Of a stretch of 64,000 nt of DNA, positions 8,254 through 17,300 are shown piece by piece; the stretch's first letter is position 1, and each line of letters opens with the position of its first letter. The notes under the pieces were generated by a model that had not been told where the DNA came from, ran no database searches, and saw only the letters and a program-made list of their open reading frames with translations. The DNA comes from an uncultured Dorea sp. (GTDB lineage Bacteria > Bacillota > Clostridia > Lachnospirales > Lachnospiraceae). The DNA lies in NCBI GenBank assembly GCA_910588745.1, contig CAJURK010000005.1, positions 19,541 through 83,540 of the forward strand, in the 5' to 3' direction. The translations under genes and the position numbers were made by a program.

Positions 8254-8943
8254 ATGGATTCTTGGATTGTGGAGACGAAAGGTCTCAAAAAGTATTATCA
8301 GCTTGGGGAACACACGGTAAAGGCTTTGGACGGCGTGGATTTCCGGGTGAGGGAGCGGGAATTTGTTGCAATCATCGGCAAATCAGGAAGCGGGAAAAGT
8401 ACGCTTCTGCATATGGTAGGAGGCCTGGATACCCCTACGGCAGGAGAGGTAGTCGTTGCGGGAAAACGCTTGGCGGGTATGGAGAAGGAGGAACTGACGA
8501 TTTTCAGGCGCAGGAAAGTTGGTTTTGTTTTCCAGAATTATAACCTGGTGCCGGACTTAAATATCTATGAAAATATCGTGCTTCCCATGGAACTGGACGG
8601 CCGGCGTATTGACAGGAGTTTTGTGGAAGAGATTCTGGAACTGCTGAAATTACAGGAAAAGAAGGAGGCGCTGCCGGGCGCCCTGTCCGGAGGGCAGCAG
8701 CAGAGAGCGGCCATTGCCAGGGCGATCGCTTCTAAACCTGCAATTATTCTCGCCGACGAGCCTACCGGGAACCTTGATACTTCCACCGGCCATGATGTGC
8801 TGGGGCTGCTTAAGATGGCGGCGAATCAGTTTCAGCAGACGATTGTCCTGATTACCCATGATAACGATATCGCCCAGATGGCGGATCGGATCGTCCGTAT
8901 TGAGGACGGCCGTATCGTGAAAGGAAGTGATTCCCATGCTTAG
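8254..8943 (+). CDS. ABC transporter ATP-binding protein, MacB/LolD/BceA type
   Basis: A 229-residue ATPase. Walker A is GKSGSGKST (about residues 43-51), the Q-loop is VFQNYNLVPDL, the signature is LSGGQQQRAAIARA, and Walker B is ILADEPTGNLD with the D-loop following, then the H-loop in LITHDND. The GNLD and Q-loop style place it in the MacB/LolD/BceA group, which powers FtsX-like permeases in mechanotransmission rather than ordinary transport. The start has a strong AAAGGAGG site. The gene overlaps the permease by 8 bases (ATGCTTAG), so both products are made together. With the TCS upstream, a peptide-antibiotic resistance role is likely. Confidence 0.94.
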   Translation: MDSWIVETKGLKKYYQLGEHTVKALDGVDFRVREREFVAIIGKSGSGKSTLLHMVGGLDTPTAGEVVVAGKRLAGMEKEELTIFRRRKVGFVFQNYNLVPDLNIYENIVLPMELDGRRIDRSFVEEILELLKLQEKKEALPGALSGGQQQRAAIARAIASKPAIILADEPTGNLDTSTGHDVLGLLKMAANQFQQTIVLITHDNDIAQMADRIVRIEDGRIVKGSDSHA

Positions 8944-11431
8944 GAACAATAATATGGCCGTGGTATCCCGGATGGCATGGAAGTCCTTAAGAAGCAGCAG
9001 GCGCCGGAGCATTACCATGATACTGGCAGTGCTGCTGTCTTCGTTTCTGTTGTTTAGCGTATTTACCGTAGGCATCACTTATTTTGAAATGCAGCGGGTA
9101 CAGAATATCCGACTTAGCGGCGCGGAGTTTGACGCCATTATGTATGGCGTAACCGGAGAGCAGATGGAGGTTTTGAAACAGAACCCCGACGTGGAAGAGA
9201 TTGGCGTTGTCGCCGTATCCGGCTATGTGGAAGAAACGGTTTATGATAAGACGCCGGACGTGGGGTTGATGTATGCGGATCCCGTTTACTGGAATCAGAT
9301 GATGGTTCCGGCCAGAGAGTCGGTTATCGGAAGCTATCCGGTTAAAGCGAACGAGGTTATGGCGACAAAAGAGGCGCTGGAAGAGTGCGGCTTTTACGGA
9401 CTGGAGGTGGGGGATGAGTTTACGGTTGTTTACGGCATCCAGGGGGAGATGCGGGAACAGACTTTCTGCATTTCCGGTTTCTGGGAGGGATTTGGAGCAA
9501 GGAAGGTTTTCTACGTATCAGAAAGTTTCTATAACCAGACGGGATTTCAAGTTTCGGACGTGTCCTCGGGGCGGTGCTATATAAAGCTTGGAAAGCGGTT
9601 GGCGACAAAGGCATATCAGGATGCGTTCATTGATTCTATGAACCTTGCCAAATCCCAGAGACTGTTTTTTCAGGTAGATATCGGCTATTCCGTTCAGATT
9701 TTTACAGGAATCGTATGCCTGGTTCTGGTGATCTGTTTCTGTGCGTATCTGTTGATCTATAATATTATGTATCTGTCCACCGCGGGAAATATCCGGTATT
9801 TCGGACTGCTGCAGACCGTTGGTATGACGGGACGGCAGATTTATGGGTGGATGAGATATCAGATGCTGTTTATAGGGGGAATCGGAATCTCTGGAGGCGT
9901 TCTTCTTGGCGGAGGGCTGTCCTTTGTCCTGATTCCGGAGATCGTGAAATCCCTGGGTATCCGGGCGGGGAAAGTCGGAGGAATTGACGTCTCTTTCCAT
10001 CCGGCAGTTTTTTTCCTGACCGTTCTGCTGACCGGGATCACAGTTTTTGCGGCGGGCAGGAAGCCGGCCAGGATTGCGGTCTTAAGCTCGCCTATGGAAG
10101 CGCTTGGATTCCGTCCGGTTTCCGGGATTCGGAAAAACCGCAGGGCGAAAAGGGGAAGGCTGCTCTGGAGGATGGCGAAAGAGCAGCTTGGAAAGGACAA
10201 GAAAAAATCAGCAGTGGTAATCGGTTCCTTGTCAGTCAGCCTGGCGGTATTCTTATGCGTGGTAACCCTTCTTTCTTCCCAGGGAGCCAGGGAATATTAT
10301 TTCCATTTCCGTAATTTGGATCTGGTGCTGAACAACGATACCATGAAAAAACCGGAGTTAGAAGACCATGCGGAGATTTTTGACGAGGCGCTTTTTGACA
10401 GGCTGGGCAGGGTCGAAGGGGTTCGGCAAATCGACCCGGTGATCTATACAGAGATTACCGTTCCCTGGGAGCCGGGGTTTGCCGACCGTTGGATGCGTGA
10501 ATTTTATGAGACATGGATGGACATCCCCTATGAGGATGAGGTGGAAGAATACAAGGAGTACCCTGAAAATTTCGGTTCGGTTCTGGTAGGAATCGGGGAT
10601 GCGGATTTTCAGGCGCTGAACGAGACCCTGGAGGAACCCGTGTCTGAATCCGAATTTAAAAAAGGGGAAACCTGCCTGCTGTACCGGAATACCCTGGCCT
10701 TTCAAAACGACGACCTTGTGGGGGAGACCGTGACCTGCGCGGCTTACGGAGACAAAGAGCGCAGCCGCGCCTTTCGGATTGCCGGGCTTACGGACGAGAC
10801 TGCATACAATGCGCTGGCGACGTATCCCCCAGTTGTGATTGTCAGTGAAAGAACAGTAAGGGAATTTGCGGAAAAACCGATTGTTTTCAAAATCGGAATC
10901 ACATATGAAGAAGAATTTGACGAGGAGACAGAAAAAGAGGTGCTTTCTGCAGCAGATGGGATTTCCCGGGCCAAAGACTATTCTTATGAATCCAAAATCG
11001 AGATGATGAAAACAGTGAAAAAGGCTCAGGGAAATATGATGGAAGTAGGAATCAGCATCGTTTTGATTCTGGCGCTCATTGGGATTATGAATTATACGAA
11101 TACCTCCGCAGGCAGTATCCAGAGCCGCAAGCTGGAATTATCAGTGATGGAAAGCATCGGGATGACGGGAAAACAGATGAAGGGGATGCTGGCGCTGGAA
11201 GGTTTGCTCTATGCGGCCGGAGCGTGGTTTGTCACGCTGACAGCCGGGATTGGCGTTACCTATTATCTGTTTCAGTCGATGAATTACAACGGCGCGGAAT
11301 TTAAAATCCCGCTGCTGCCGACAGCGGCGGCTGTAATCCTGACCCTGGCGGTCTGCGTGGGCATACCGCTGATTACCTACCGGCAGATCGAAAAAAGCAG
11401 CTCTGTAATAGAGCGGATTAAGGGGATGTAG
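8936..11431 (+). CDS. FtsX-like ABC permease, two-module (MacB/BceB-like)
   Basis: An 831-residue membrane partner of the ATPase. One span near the N-terminus (residues 25-48) is followed by a large extracytoplasmic region, then three spans around residues 265-375 forming the first FtsX core. A second single span (about 420-445), another large external region, and three final spans complete the pattern. That makes a duplicated arrangement of two FtsX modules of four spans each. The ATG at 8936 sits 8 bases after AAGGAAG. A GTG at 8927 is possible but less well spaced. The external regions presumably bind the substrate. It is followed by a weak terminator-like hairpin. Confidence 0.9.
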   Translation: MLRNNNMAVVSRMAWKSLRSSRRRSITMILAVLLSSFLLFSVFTVGITYFEMQRVQNIRLSGAEFDAIMYGVTGEQMEVLKQNPDVEEIGVVAVSGYVEETVYDKTPDVGLMYADPVYWNQMMVPARESVIGSYPVKANEVMATKEALEECGFYGLEVGDEFTVVYGIQGEMREQTFCISGFWEGFGARKVFYVSESFYNQTGFQVSDVSSGRCYIKLGKRLATKAYQDAFIDSMNLAKSQRLFFQVDIGYSVQIFTGIVCLVLVICFCAYLLIYNIMYLSTAGNIRYFGLLQTVGMTGRQIYGWMRYQMLFIGGIGISGGVLLGGGLSFVLIPEIVKSLGIRAGKVGGIDVSFHPAVFFLTVLLTGITVFAAGRKPARIAVLSSPMEALGFRPVSGIRKNRRAKRGRLLWRMAKEQLGKDKKKSAVVIGSLSVSLAVFLCVVTLLSSQGAREYYFHFRNLDLVLNNDTMKKPELEDHAEIFDEALFDRLGRVEGVRQIDPVIYTEITVPWEPGFADRWMREFYETWMDIPYEDEVEEYKEYPENFGSVLVGIGDADFQALNETLEEPVSESEFKKGETCLLYRNTLAFQNDDLVGETVTCAAYGDKERSRAFRIAGLTDETAYNALATYPPVVIVSERTVREFAEKPIVFKIGITYEEEFDEETEKEVLSAADGISRAKDYSYESKIEMMKTVKKAQGNMMEVGISIVLILALIGIMNYTNTSAGSIQSRKLELSVMESIGMTGKQMKGMLALEGLLYAAGAWFVTLTAGIGVTYYLFQSMNYNGAEFKIPLLPTAAAVILTLAVCVGIPLITYRQIEKSSSVIERIKGM

Positions 11432-11474
11432 TACCTCCTTAGATTTTGGATGATATTTGATATCTAATCGAATG

Positions 11475-11518
11475 GGCTGCCCTTGCTGCACTAAAAATGT
11501 CTAGGAATAAGGGCGGCC
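11475..11518. terminator. Terminator-like hairpin after the exporter
   Basis: GGCTGCCCTT pairs with AAGGGCGGCC (one G-U pair). There is no clean T-run directly after it, so its strength is doubtful. It lies between convergent genes. Confidence 0.4.
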
Positions 11519-11535
11519 TCACACAGCGGCTTCTT

Positions 11536-11793
11536 TTATGACGTTTCTTCTTTTCCATCAATGAGATAATCGTAAGAAACCTGAAAAATCTCAGAGAGAG
11601 CCTTTAGTTCTACATCTGTCACATATCGCTTGTTTGTTTCAATTCTGGTAATCACATTTTTATCCATATCATATCCTTTCAACTGAAGCTGATAAGCTAA
11701 GAGCCGCTGGGACATATTGTGCCGGCGGCGAAGCTTGACGAGCCTTTGGCTGATCAGATTTTTCTCCCCGTTGGGTGTTTTCGGTTTCGGCAT
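11536..11793 (-). CDS. Small XRE-family helix-turn-helix regulator
   Basis: An 85-residue protein that is essentially one HTH_3 domain. The helices read LISQRLVKLRRRHNMSQRLL, then ITRIETNKRYVTDVELKALSEIFQVSYDYLI, the classic Cro/CI-type order. It has no partner domain, which is typical of lone regulators or antitoxin-like proteins, though no toxin gene is seen beside it. The start has a GGAGGGA ribosome site. A perfect inverted pair of GCTTGTCTCA copies lies upstream (11827 and 11895) and may be its operator. The adjacent plus-strand gene at 12024 is a possible divergent target. Confidence 0.85.
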   Translation of the reverse strand: MPKPKTPNGEKNLISQRLVKLRRRHNMSQRLLAYQLQLKGYDMDKNVITRIETNKRYVTDVELKALSEIFQVSYDYLIDGKEETS

Positions 11794-11826
11794 ATCTCTA
11801 ATCCCTCCTGCAAATAGTATGAACAG

Positions 11827-11904
11827 GCTTGTCTCATTTTTTGCACTTTTCTATTGATTTTATATGGGATTAGGAATACAATCGGTTGTAAAAGTGAGAC
11901 AAGC
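11827..11904. repeat. Inverted GCTTGTCTCA pair upstream of the XRE gene
   Basis: GCTTGTCTCA at 11827-11836 and its exact reverse complement at 11895-11904 flank an AT-rich stretch. The 58-base spacing is too wide for one simple operator, but it could hold two regulator sites or form a loop between the divergent genes. Confidence 0.5.
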
Positions 11905-12023
11905 AAGGCCGTCCAAAACTAATACAACAGAATAGATTGAAGAAAGAACGGAGAGCCTATAGATAAGCAAAAAGTGAAATCCGGCAGTGTAATAAGGAAT
12001 TATTTGTATGAAAGGTGATGATT

Positions 12024-12425
12024 ATGCGTCAGAGGGATATAGAGAGGTTTGCTTTTTTGTATCTTTGCGGAAAGCACGACAGAGACATTTTGCTGGGAAA
12101 AGAAAAAATGACGTTTTCTGATTTGGTCAGGCTGATTTATATTACGGATTTCCTTGGTTTAAAACGTTTGAATATTGATATCTGGAATGATTATGAAGAG
12201 CAGTTTCGGGAGCATTTTCAAAGGTTGGAACAGTTATATGATGAAAGCTGCAGCATCGTTTCCTGGGACAAAACCGAAGCGGATTTATATTTGCAGGAAA
12301 AGTGGGTGAAAGATTTTTGCAGTAACGTACCGGATCGGAGGAGCAGGAAGGAACTGGAAAAAATGGTAAGGAAGATTTACAAAGAAGCAGGGATGGAGAA
12401 CTCGGAAGAGACAGATATCACTTAG
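12024..12425 (+). CDS. Hypothetical protein, about 133 residues
   Basis: I do not recognise this protein. It is soluble, mostly helical and rich in charged and aromatic residues (for example IDIWNDYEEQFREHFQRLEQ), with no signal peptide or membrane span. In-frame starts exist at 12015 (GTG), 12018 and 12024. AAAGGTG at 12011-12017 fits ATG 12024 best. The C-terminus overlaps the convergent CYTH gene by 8 bases. Base composition looks like its neighbours. It may be regulated with the divergent XRE gene, but this rests only on position. Confidence 0.65.
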   Translation: MRQRDIERFAFLYLCGKHDRDILLGKEKMTFSDLVRLIYITDFLGLKRLNIDIWNDYEEQFREHFQRLEQLYDESCSIVSWDKTEADLYLQEKWVKDFCSNVPDRRSRKELEKMVRKIYKEAGMENSEETDIT

Positions 12426-12873
12426 GCCTGTATTCCCTGCTTAAAGTACTATTATGATATTGGGAGGAGAATGTAACGTCTTTGCCGAACCATTCCGGCG
12501 GAATGAAGGCGTTTGCTTTCTCCTCATCCGGAAATTCAACCTCTGCCAAAACTAACGGTTTCAAATCACCGTGAAAGATATCCAGTTCAATGGTAAGGCT
12601 TTCCCCCAGCGGAATCTCATACCGCGTCTTAGCGATTAAGCGGCCGTCAATTTTCTCCTTAAGATGCGCGTAAGCTTCTCTTGTCAAAGGCAGATTATAT
12701 TCCTCCCGGGACAAAAACCCCTTAGATTTATAAGTCAGTTCATATTTGTCGTTGTCCCTGCGGATACGCACGACAGGCTCCGTACACAAATACCCCTGCT
12801 CAATATCCCTGGTTCTTACAATATTCAGTTCCTCCGGTATCCGGTTAATCAAATACTTACGCTCAATTTCCAT
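12418..12873 (-). CDS. CYTH domain protein, probable inorganic triphosphatase
   Basis: A 151-residue protein that begins with the CYTH signature MEIERKYL. The alternating charged strands that form the triphosphate tunnel follow: VRIRRDNDKYELTYKSKG, then RLIAKTRYEIP, TIELDIFHG and LAEVEFPDEEKA. Family members hydrolyse inorganic triphosphate or thiamine triphosphate in a metal-dependent way. The exact substrate cannot be told here. Length and motif order match stand-alone bacterial CYTH proteins. It is convergent with the hypothetical gene at 12024 and divergent from the DJ-1 gene. Confidence 0.9.
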   Translation of the reverse strand: MEIERKYLINRIPEELNIVRTRDIEQGYLCTEPVVRIRRDNDKYELTYKSKGFLSREEYNLPLTREAYAHLKEKIDGRLIAKTRYEIPLGESLTIELDIFHGDLKPLVLAEVEFPDEEKANAFIPPEWFGKDVTFSSQYHNSTLSREYRPK

Positions 12874-12979
12874 CTGAAATCTCCTTATTTATTTTATCTA
12901 CCTGTTGAAACAAACTCTTTATTTTTAATATTTGCGCCCTGAGCGTGCAAATATATACAACCTAAGTGTACACTAACAA

Positions 12980-13008
12980 TTGCATTTTTGGTAGTGGTTT
13001 GCTAAAAT
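12980..13008 (+). promoter_or_regulatory. Sigma-A-type promoter of the DJ-1 gene
   Basis: -35 TTGCAT (12980-12985), 17-base spacer, -10 TAAAAT (13003-13008). The coding start is 39 bases downstream. Confidence 0.65.
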
Positions 13009-13046
13009 TATTACAAATGTGCAAATTTTAATAATGGAGGATTACA

Positions 13047-13595
13047 ATGAAGAGAGTAGCGGTTCTTTTGGCGGACGGATTTGAAGAGATTGAAGGTCTT
13101 ACTGTTGTAGATATACTCAGAAGGGCGAGCATCTATGTGGATACTGTTTCGATAACGGAAGACTATATGATTCACGGCGCGCATGGGATCCATGTGCAGA
13201 CGGAGGATCTGTTTGAGGAAGTCGATTTTACGGAATTTGATATGGTGGTGCTTCCGGGCGGGATGCCGGGAACTAAGAATCTGAACGAGCATGCGGGCGT
13301 TAAGCGCGTAGTAAGGGATTTTGCAGAGCGCGGAAAATATGTGGGGGCAATCTGTGCGGCTCCAAGTATCTTAGGAGGCCTCGGCTTGCTGAAAGGAAAG
13401 AGAGCCGCCTGCTATCCTTCCGTAGAAGACAAGCTGTCCGGCGCGGTTATCATGAAAGCGCCTGTGGTTCAGGACGGCAATATTATTACAAGCCGGGGAA
13501 TGGGAACGGCCATTGATTTTGCGCTGAAGCTGACAGAAGTCCTGACAGACAGAGCAAAAGCAGAAGAGATTGCGGCGTCGATCCTTTATGGATAG
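13047..13595 (+). CDS. DJ-1/PfpI family protein
   Basis: A 182-residue member of the DJ-1/YajL branch. The conserved acidic residue near the start lies in LADGFEEIEGLTV. The nucleophile elbow VGAICAAPSILG places the reactive cysteine at position 103. The C-terminal part ITSRGMGTAIDFALKL is typical of DJ-1 proteins. Members have been reported as glyoxalases, deglycases or chaperones in oxidative and carbonyl stress, and the actual activity here is open. It has a good GGAGG ribosome site and its own promoter. The stop codon lies inside the first arm of a GC-rich palindrome (13588-13640) that may end the transcript. Confidence 0.92.
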   Translation: MKRVAVLLADGFEEIEGLTVVDILRRASIYVDTVSITEDYMIHGAHGIHVQTEDLFEEVDFTEFDMVVLPGGMPGTKNLNEHAGVKRVVRDFAERGKYVGAICAAPSILGGLGLLKGKRAACYPSVEDKLSGAVIMKAPVVQDGNIITSRGMGTAIDFALKLTEVLTDRAKAEEIAASILYG

Positions 13596-13670
13596 GGTTT
13601 GCCGCCGCTCGGCGGAAGTGGCGCCGCATTCCGCCTATCCGCGAAGCGAATTTTAAATGGATTTGCGAAA

Positions 13671-13697
13671 GTTGCTGGGAACAGAGTGAACAGTAAC
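13671..13697. repeat. Intergenic 27-base repeat, copy 1 (before tig)
   Basis: This stretch matches 15904-15930 at 22 of 27 positions without gaps and shares AGTGAACAGTAAC exactly. It can fold as GTTGCTG pairing with CAGTAAC (one G-U). It belongs to the 290-base gap between the DJ-1 gene and tig, which otherwise holds a GC-rich palindrome and the tig promoter. Confidence 0.6.
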
Positions 13698-13736
13698 GAT
13701 TTTTATAAAACATGTATAAAAAGATAAAAGTTAGTC

Positions 13737-13765
13737 TGGTCAAGTGAAAAGGTTTGTGTTATACT
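13737..13765 (+). promoter_or_regulatory. Promoter of tig
   Basis: -35 TGGTCA (13737-13742), 17-base spacer, extended -10 TGTTATACT ending at 13765. The leader to the tig ATG is about 115 bases. Confidence 0.65.
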
Positions 13766-13885
13766 TGTAAAACGAGTGTAATGAATGCGGTCTGCCTTTG
13801 GCAGCCCTCTTTGCATGCAGATGTGTAAGTAGACTGTCTGTTCTTCCGCTGTCGAGGAACAGGGTGATAATAGGAGGAAATAGTA

Positions 13886-15172
13886 ATGAGTTTACAGGTG
13901 GAAAAATTAGAGAAAAACATGGCGAAACTTACGATTGAAGTTCCCGCCGGTGATTTTGAAAAAGCGCTTCAGAGCGCTTACAATAAACAGAAGAAGAATA
14001 TCAGCGTTCCGGGTTTTAGAAAGGGAAAAGTACCTCGTCAGATGGTGGAAAAGATGTACGGGCCGGAGATTTTTTATGATGACGCGGCTAATGAACTGAT
14101 TCCGACGGCATATGAGGAAGAACTGAAAGGTCTGGAGCTTGAGATCGTGTCGCGTCCGGTGATTGATATTGAGCAGATTCAGAAAGGCGAGGCGTTTATC
14201 TTTACCGCGGAGGTTGCCTTAAAGCCGGAAGTTACACTGGGCGAGTACAAGGGGCTGGAAGTCGATGCGGTTTCTGTTGAGGTTACTCCGGAAGAAGTGG
14301 AAGAGAAGATAAAGGAAGAGGCGGAGAAGAATGCAAGAACCATAACCGTAGAAGACCGCGGCGTTCAGGACGGCGACGATGTTATCCTGGATTTTGAGGG
14401 ATTTGTTGCCGGAGAGGCGTTTGAGGGCGGCAAGGGCGAGAACTATCCTCTGACGATTGGTTCCGGTTCTTTTATTCCGGGATTTGAGGAGCAGCTGATA
14501 GGCGCTGAGGCAGAAAAAGAGCTGGAAGTAAACGTTACGTTCCCGGAGGATTATCACGCAGAGGAACTGAAAGGAAAAGAAGCCGTATTCAAGTGTACCA
14601 TACACGAGATTAAGACTAAGGAGATTCCGGAGATCGATGATGAATTTGCATCCGAGGTTTCAGGATTTGATACGTTAGACGAGTACAAAGAAGATATTGC
14701 CGCAAAGCTGAAAGAACAGAAGGAAAAGGACGCAAGAGAACAGAAAGAAGATCAGGCAGTAGAGAAAGCAGTTGCCAATGCGTCTATGGAGATTCCGGAC
14801 GCGATGATTGACGAGCAGGTTCGGATGATGGTGAATGAATTTTCACAGAATCTGCAGTACCAGGGACTTAGCCTTGAGCAGTACGGCCAGATTACCGGTA
14901 TGACCAAAGAAAAGATGGAAGAGGAGATGCGTCCGCAGGCGGTGAAGCGCATCGAGAGCCGTCTGGTTCTGGAGGCTATCGTTAAGGCTGAGAACATTGA
15001 GGTTTCTGAGGAGAAGCTTGACGAAGAAATTGCTAAGATGGCGGAGAATTACCGCATGGAAGCAGATAAACTGAAAGACCTGATGGGCGAGGAAGAGCTG
15101 AAACATGTGAAGACAGATATCGCCGTACAGGAGGCTATAACGCTGCTGGCAGATCAGGCAGCGGAGAAATAA
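13886..15172 (+). CDS. tig: Trigger factor (ribosome-associated prolyl isomerase chaperone)
   Basis: Binds nascent chains at the ribosome exit and assists folding. The protein has 428 residues, the usual length. The N-terminal ribosome-binding domain contains the signature region GFRKGKVPRQMVEKMYG (residues 42-58). The FKBP-type isomerase domain lies in the middle (DGDDVILDFEGFVAGEAFEGG, then IGSGSFIPGFEEQLIGA). The C-terminal chaperone arms are helical and highly charged. ATG 13886 follows ATAGGAGGAAA. It heads the tig-clpP-clpX-lon-engB order known from other Firmicutes, pairing folding of new proteins with degradation. Confidence 0.96.
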   Translation: MSLQVEKLEKNMAKLTIEVPAGDFEKALQSAYNKQKKNISVPGFRKGKVPRQMVEKMYGPEIFYDDAANELIPTAYEEELKGLELEIVSRPVIDIEQIQKGEAFIFTAEVALKPEVTLGEYKGLEVDAVSVEVTPEEVEEKIKEEAEKNARTITVEDRGVQDGDDVILDFEGFVAGEAFEGGKGENYPLTIGSGSFIPGFEEQLIGAEAEKELEVNVTFPEDYHAEELKGKEAVFKCTIHEIKTKEIPEIDDEFASEVSGFDTLDEYKEDIAAKLKEQKEKDAREQKEDQAVEKAVANASMEIPDAMIDEQVRMMVNEFSQNLQYQGLSLEQYGQITGMTKEKMEEEMRPQAVKRIESRLVLEAIVKAENIEVSEEKLDEEIAKMAENYRMEADKLKDLMGEEELKHVKTDIAVQEAITLLADQAAEK

Positions 15173-15203
15173 TTATTAGAAAAGCAGAGCAGGAGGCGTT
15201 TAC

Positions 15204-15788
15204 ATGAGTTTAGTACCTTATGTCATTGAACAGACAAGCCGGGGAGAACGTTCCTATGACATTTATTCCAGATTGTTAAAGGATCGGATTATTTTCCTGG
15301 GGGAAGAAGTTTCGGATGTGGCTGCAAATATTATTGTTGCTCAGTTACTGTTTCTTGAAGCAGAGGATCCGGAGAAAGACATCCATCTGTACATTAACAG
15401 CCCGGGAGGTTCTGTAACCGCGGGTCTTGCGATTTATGATACGATGCAGTATATTAAGTGCGACGTGGCTACGTACTGCATGGGCATGGCGGCGAGTATG
15501 GGTTCGTTCCTCCTTTCAGGCGGGAAGAAGGGCAAGCGTTTTGCGATGCCGAATTCGGAGATTATGATTCACCAGCCTTCCGGCGGCGCCAGAGGACAGG
15601 CGACAGAGATTCAGATTGCCGCGGAACATATTTTGCGGACTCGTACCAGATTGAACCAGATTCTTTCTGAGAATACAGGGCAGCCGTTGGATGTTATCCG
15701 TATTGATACGGAACGCGATAATTTTATGACTGCAGAAGAGGCGAAGGAGTACGGTTTGATCGACGAGGTAATTACAAACCGTAAATAA
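15204..15788 (+). CDS. clpP: ATP-dependent Clp protease proteolytic subunit
   Basis: The serine peptidase subunit that forms the double heptamer used by ClpX and related unfoldases. The protein has 194 residues, the normal size. Catalytic Ser98 lies in [11 protein letters not shown], His123 in MIHQPSGG, and the Asp follows in the EYGLIDEV region. The N-terminal axial-loop region ([21 protein letters not shown]) is intact. The ATG follows AGCAGGAGGCG. It lies 31 bases after tig and upstream of clpX, its partner. A GC-rich hairpin follows, so clpX may also have separate expression. Confidence 0.97.
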   Translation: MSLVPYVIEQTSRGERSYDIYSRLLKDRIIFLGEEVSDVAANIIVAQLLFLEAEDPEKDIHLYINSPGGSVTAGLAIYDTMQYIKCDVATYCMGMAASMGSFLLSGGKKGKRFAMPNSEIMIHQPSGGARGQATEIQIAAEHILRTRTRLNQILSENTGQPLDVIRIDTERDNFMTAEEAKEYGLIDEVITNRK

Positions 15789-15803
15789 GCACTTTGTGCA
15801 TAG

Positions 15804-15830
15804 GGCGCAGCACGCATAGCGGGCTGCGCC
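15804..15830. other. GC-rich hairpin between clpP and clpX
   Basis: GGCGCAGC (15804-15811) pairs perfectly with GCTGCGCC (15823-15830). No T-run follows, so it is more likely a processing or attenuation element than a full terminator. Confidence 0.5.
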
Positions 15831-15903
15831 GTGTGAGTTCATTTCATAGAATGCGCAGGACAATAGCTGCGCTGGGAAAATATTTAACGGGAAGGCGTAG
15901 GAA

Positions 15904-15930
15904 GTCGCTGTGAGCGAAGTGAACAGTAAC
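15904..15930. repeat. Intergenic 27-base repeat, copy 2 (before clpX)
   Basis: It is similar to the copy at 13671-13697 (22 of 27 positions), including AGTGAACAGTAAC. Around it, ACGGGAAGGCGT and ACGCGCTTCCGT can pair imperfectly, forming a larger stem. Confidence 0.6.
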
Positions 15931-15973
15931 CGTATGAGACGCGCTTCCGTTCTAAATTTGAGAGGAGAAAATA

Positions 15974-17227
15974 ATGGCAGGGAGAAATGAAGATTACGTC
16001 AGATGTTCCTTCTGCAATAAATCACAGGCACAGGTCCGCAAGCTGATTGCGGGTCCGGAGGGGGCGTTTATCTGCGATGAATGCATTGAGGTCTGCACTG
16101 AGATATTGGAGGAGGAGCTTGAATATGAGGAGATCGGCAATCCATTTGACGGGATTACGCTGTTCAAACCGGAGGAAATCAAGGCTTTTCTGGATGAATA
16201 TGTGATTGGCCAGGAGCAGGCGAAGAAAGTCCTGTCAGTGGCGGTGTACAATCATTATAAAAGGATTAAGGCGCAGAAGGATTTGGGCGTGGAGCTGCAT
16301 AAAAGCAATATTCTGATGCTGGGGCCTACCGGATGCGGTAAGACGCTTCTGGCGCAGTCTCTTGCAAGGATTTTGAACGTTCCTTTTGCGATTGCAGACG
16401 CTACGGCCTTGACAGAAGCAGGCTATGTAGGAGAAGATGTGGAAAATATTCTGCTTAAAATCATCCAGGCGGCGGACGGAGATATTGAGCGTGCGGAATA
16501 CGGCATTATATATATCGATGAGATTGATAAGATTACCAGGAAGTCTGAGAATCCGTCGATTACCAGAGACGTATCCGGGGAAGGCGTGCAGCAGGCGCTG
16601 CTTAAGATTCTGGAAGGTACCGTTGCCAGCGTTCCGCCCCAGGGAGGAAGAAAGCATCCTCATCAGGAGCTGATTCAGATTGATACGACCAATATTTTGT
16701 TCATTTGCGGCGGAGCGTTCGAGGGATTGGATAAGATTATTGAGAGACGGATTGACAGGAAGTCCATCGGATTCAATCAGGAGATTGCCGGAAGGCATGA
16801 GGAGAATGTGGATCGTCTTCTGAAGCAGGCGCTGCCCCAGGATCTGGTGAAGTTCGGGCTGATTCCGGAGCTGGTAGGACGCGTTCCGGTTACGGTTTCT
16901 TTGGAGATGCTGGATAAGAAAGCGCTGGTTCGGATTCTGACAGAACCAAAGAACGCGATTGTAAAGCAGTATCAGAAGATGTTGGAATTGGACGGCGTAG
17001 AGCTTTTGTTTGATCCGGAGGCTTTGGAGGCCATTGCGGAGACGTCGCTTAAGAGGAAGACCGGAGCCAGAGGCTTGCGCGCGATCATGGAAAATACGAT
17101 GATGGATACCATGTATCATGCGCCTTCGGATGAATCCCTTAAGAGCTGCCGGATTACCAGAAGGACGGTTGAAGGAGCGGGAGGCCCCGTTTACGGACGT
17201 CATGATTTGAAAACAGAGAGTGCGTAG
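15974..17227 (+). CDS. clpX: ATP-dependent Clp protease ATP-binding subunit ClpX
   Basis: The AAA+ unfoldase that feeds tagged substrates to ClpP. The N-terminal zinc-binding domain has its four cysteines in CSFCNKS and CDECIEVC. Walker A is LGPTGCGKT (about residues 113-121), Walker B is [10 protein letters not shown], and the pore and sensor regions follow ([21 protein letters not shown]). The ClpP-docking IGF-type loop region is present near IGFNQEI. The protein has 417 residues, as usual. ATG 15974 follows AGAGGAGAAAA. The antisense strand also has a long open frame, which I treat as a shadow. Confidence 0.97.
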   Translation: MAGRNEDYVRCSFCNKSQAQVRKLIAGPEGAFICDECIEVCTEILEEELEYEEIGNPFDGITLFKPEEIKAFLDEYVIGQEQAKKVLSVAVYNHYKRIKAQKDLGVELHKSNILMLGPTGCGKTLLAQSLARILNVPFAIADATALTEAGYVGEDVENILLKIIQAADGDIERAEYGIIYIDEIDKITRKSENPSITRDVSGEGVQQALLKILEGTVASVPPQGGRKHPHQELIQIDTTNILFICGGAFEGLDKIIERRIDRKSIGFNQEIAGRHEENVDRLLKQALPQDLVKFGLIPELVGRVPVTVSLEMLDKKALVRILTEPKNAIVKQYQKMLELDGVELLFDPEALEAIAETSLKRKTGARGLRAIMENTMMDTMYHAPSDESLKSCRITRRTVEGAGGPVYGRHDLKTESA

Positions 17228-17300
17228 GAAGAGGCGGAGCGGTACTCCGCCCTTTGTATATCGTGGAGACAGTTGTATAGAAGACAGGAGTGGATAAAGA

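Noticed and set aside
8254..11431. First exporter and the one at 54933-58319 as a recent duplication
   Set aside because: The two ATPases and permeases share architecture but differ widely in sequence and codon style, so recent duplication is not supported.
16235..17203. 322-residue minus-strand frame inside clpX
   Set aside because: It is antisense to ClpX, with an odd Asn/Arg/Leu-rich composition and no motif. It is a shadow of codon bias.
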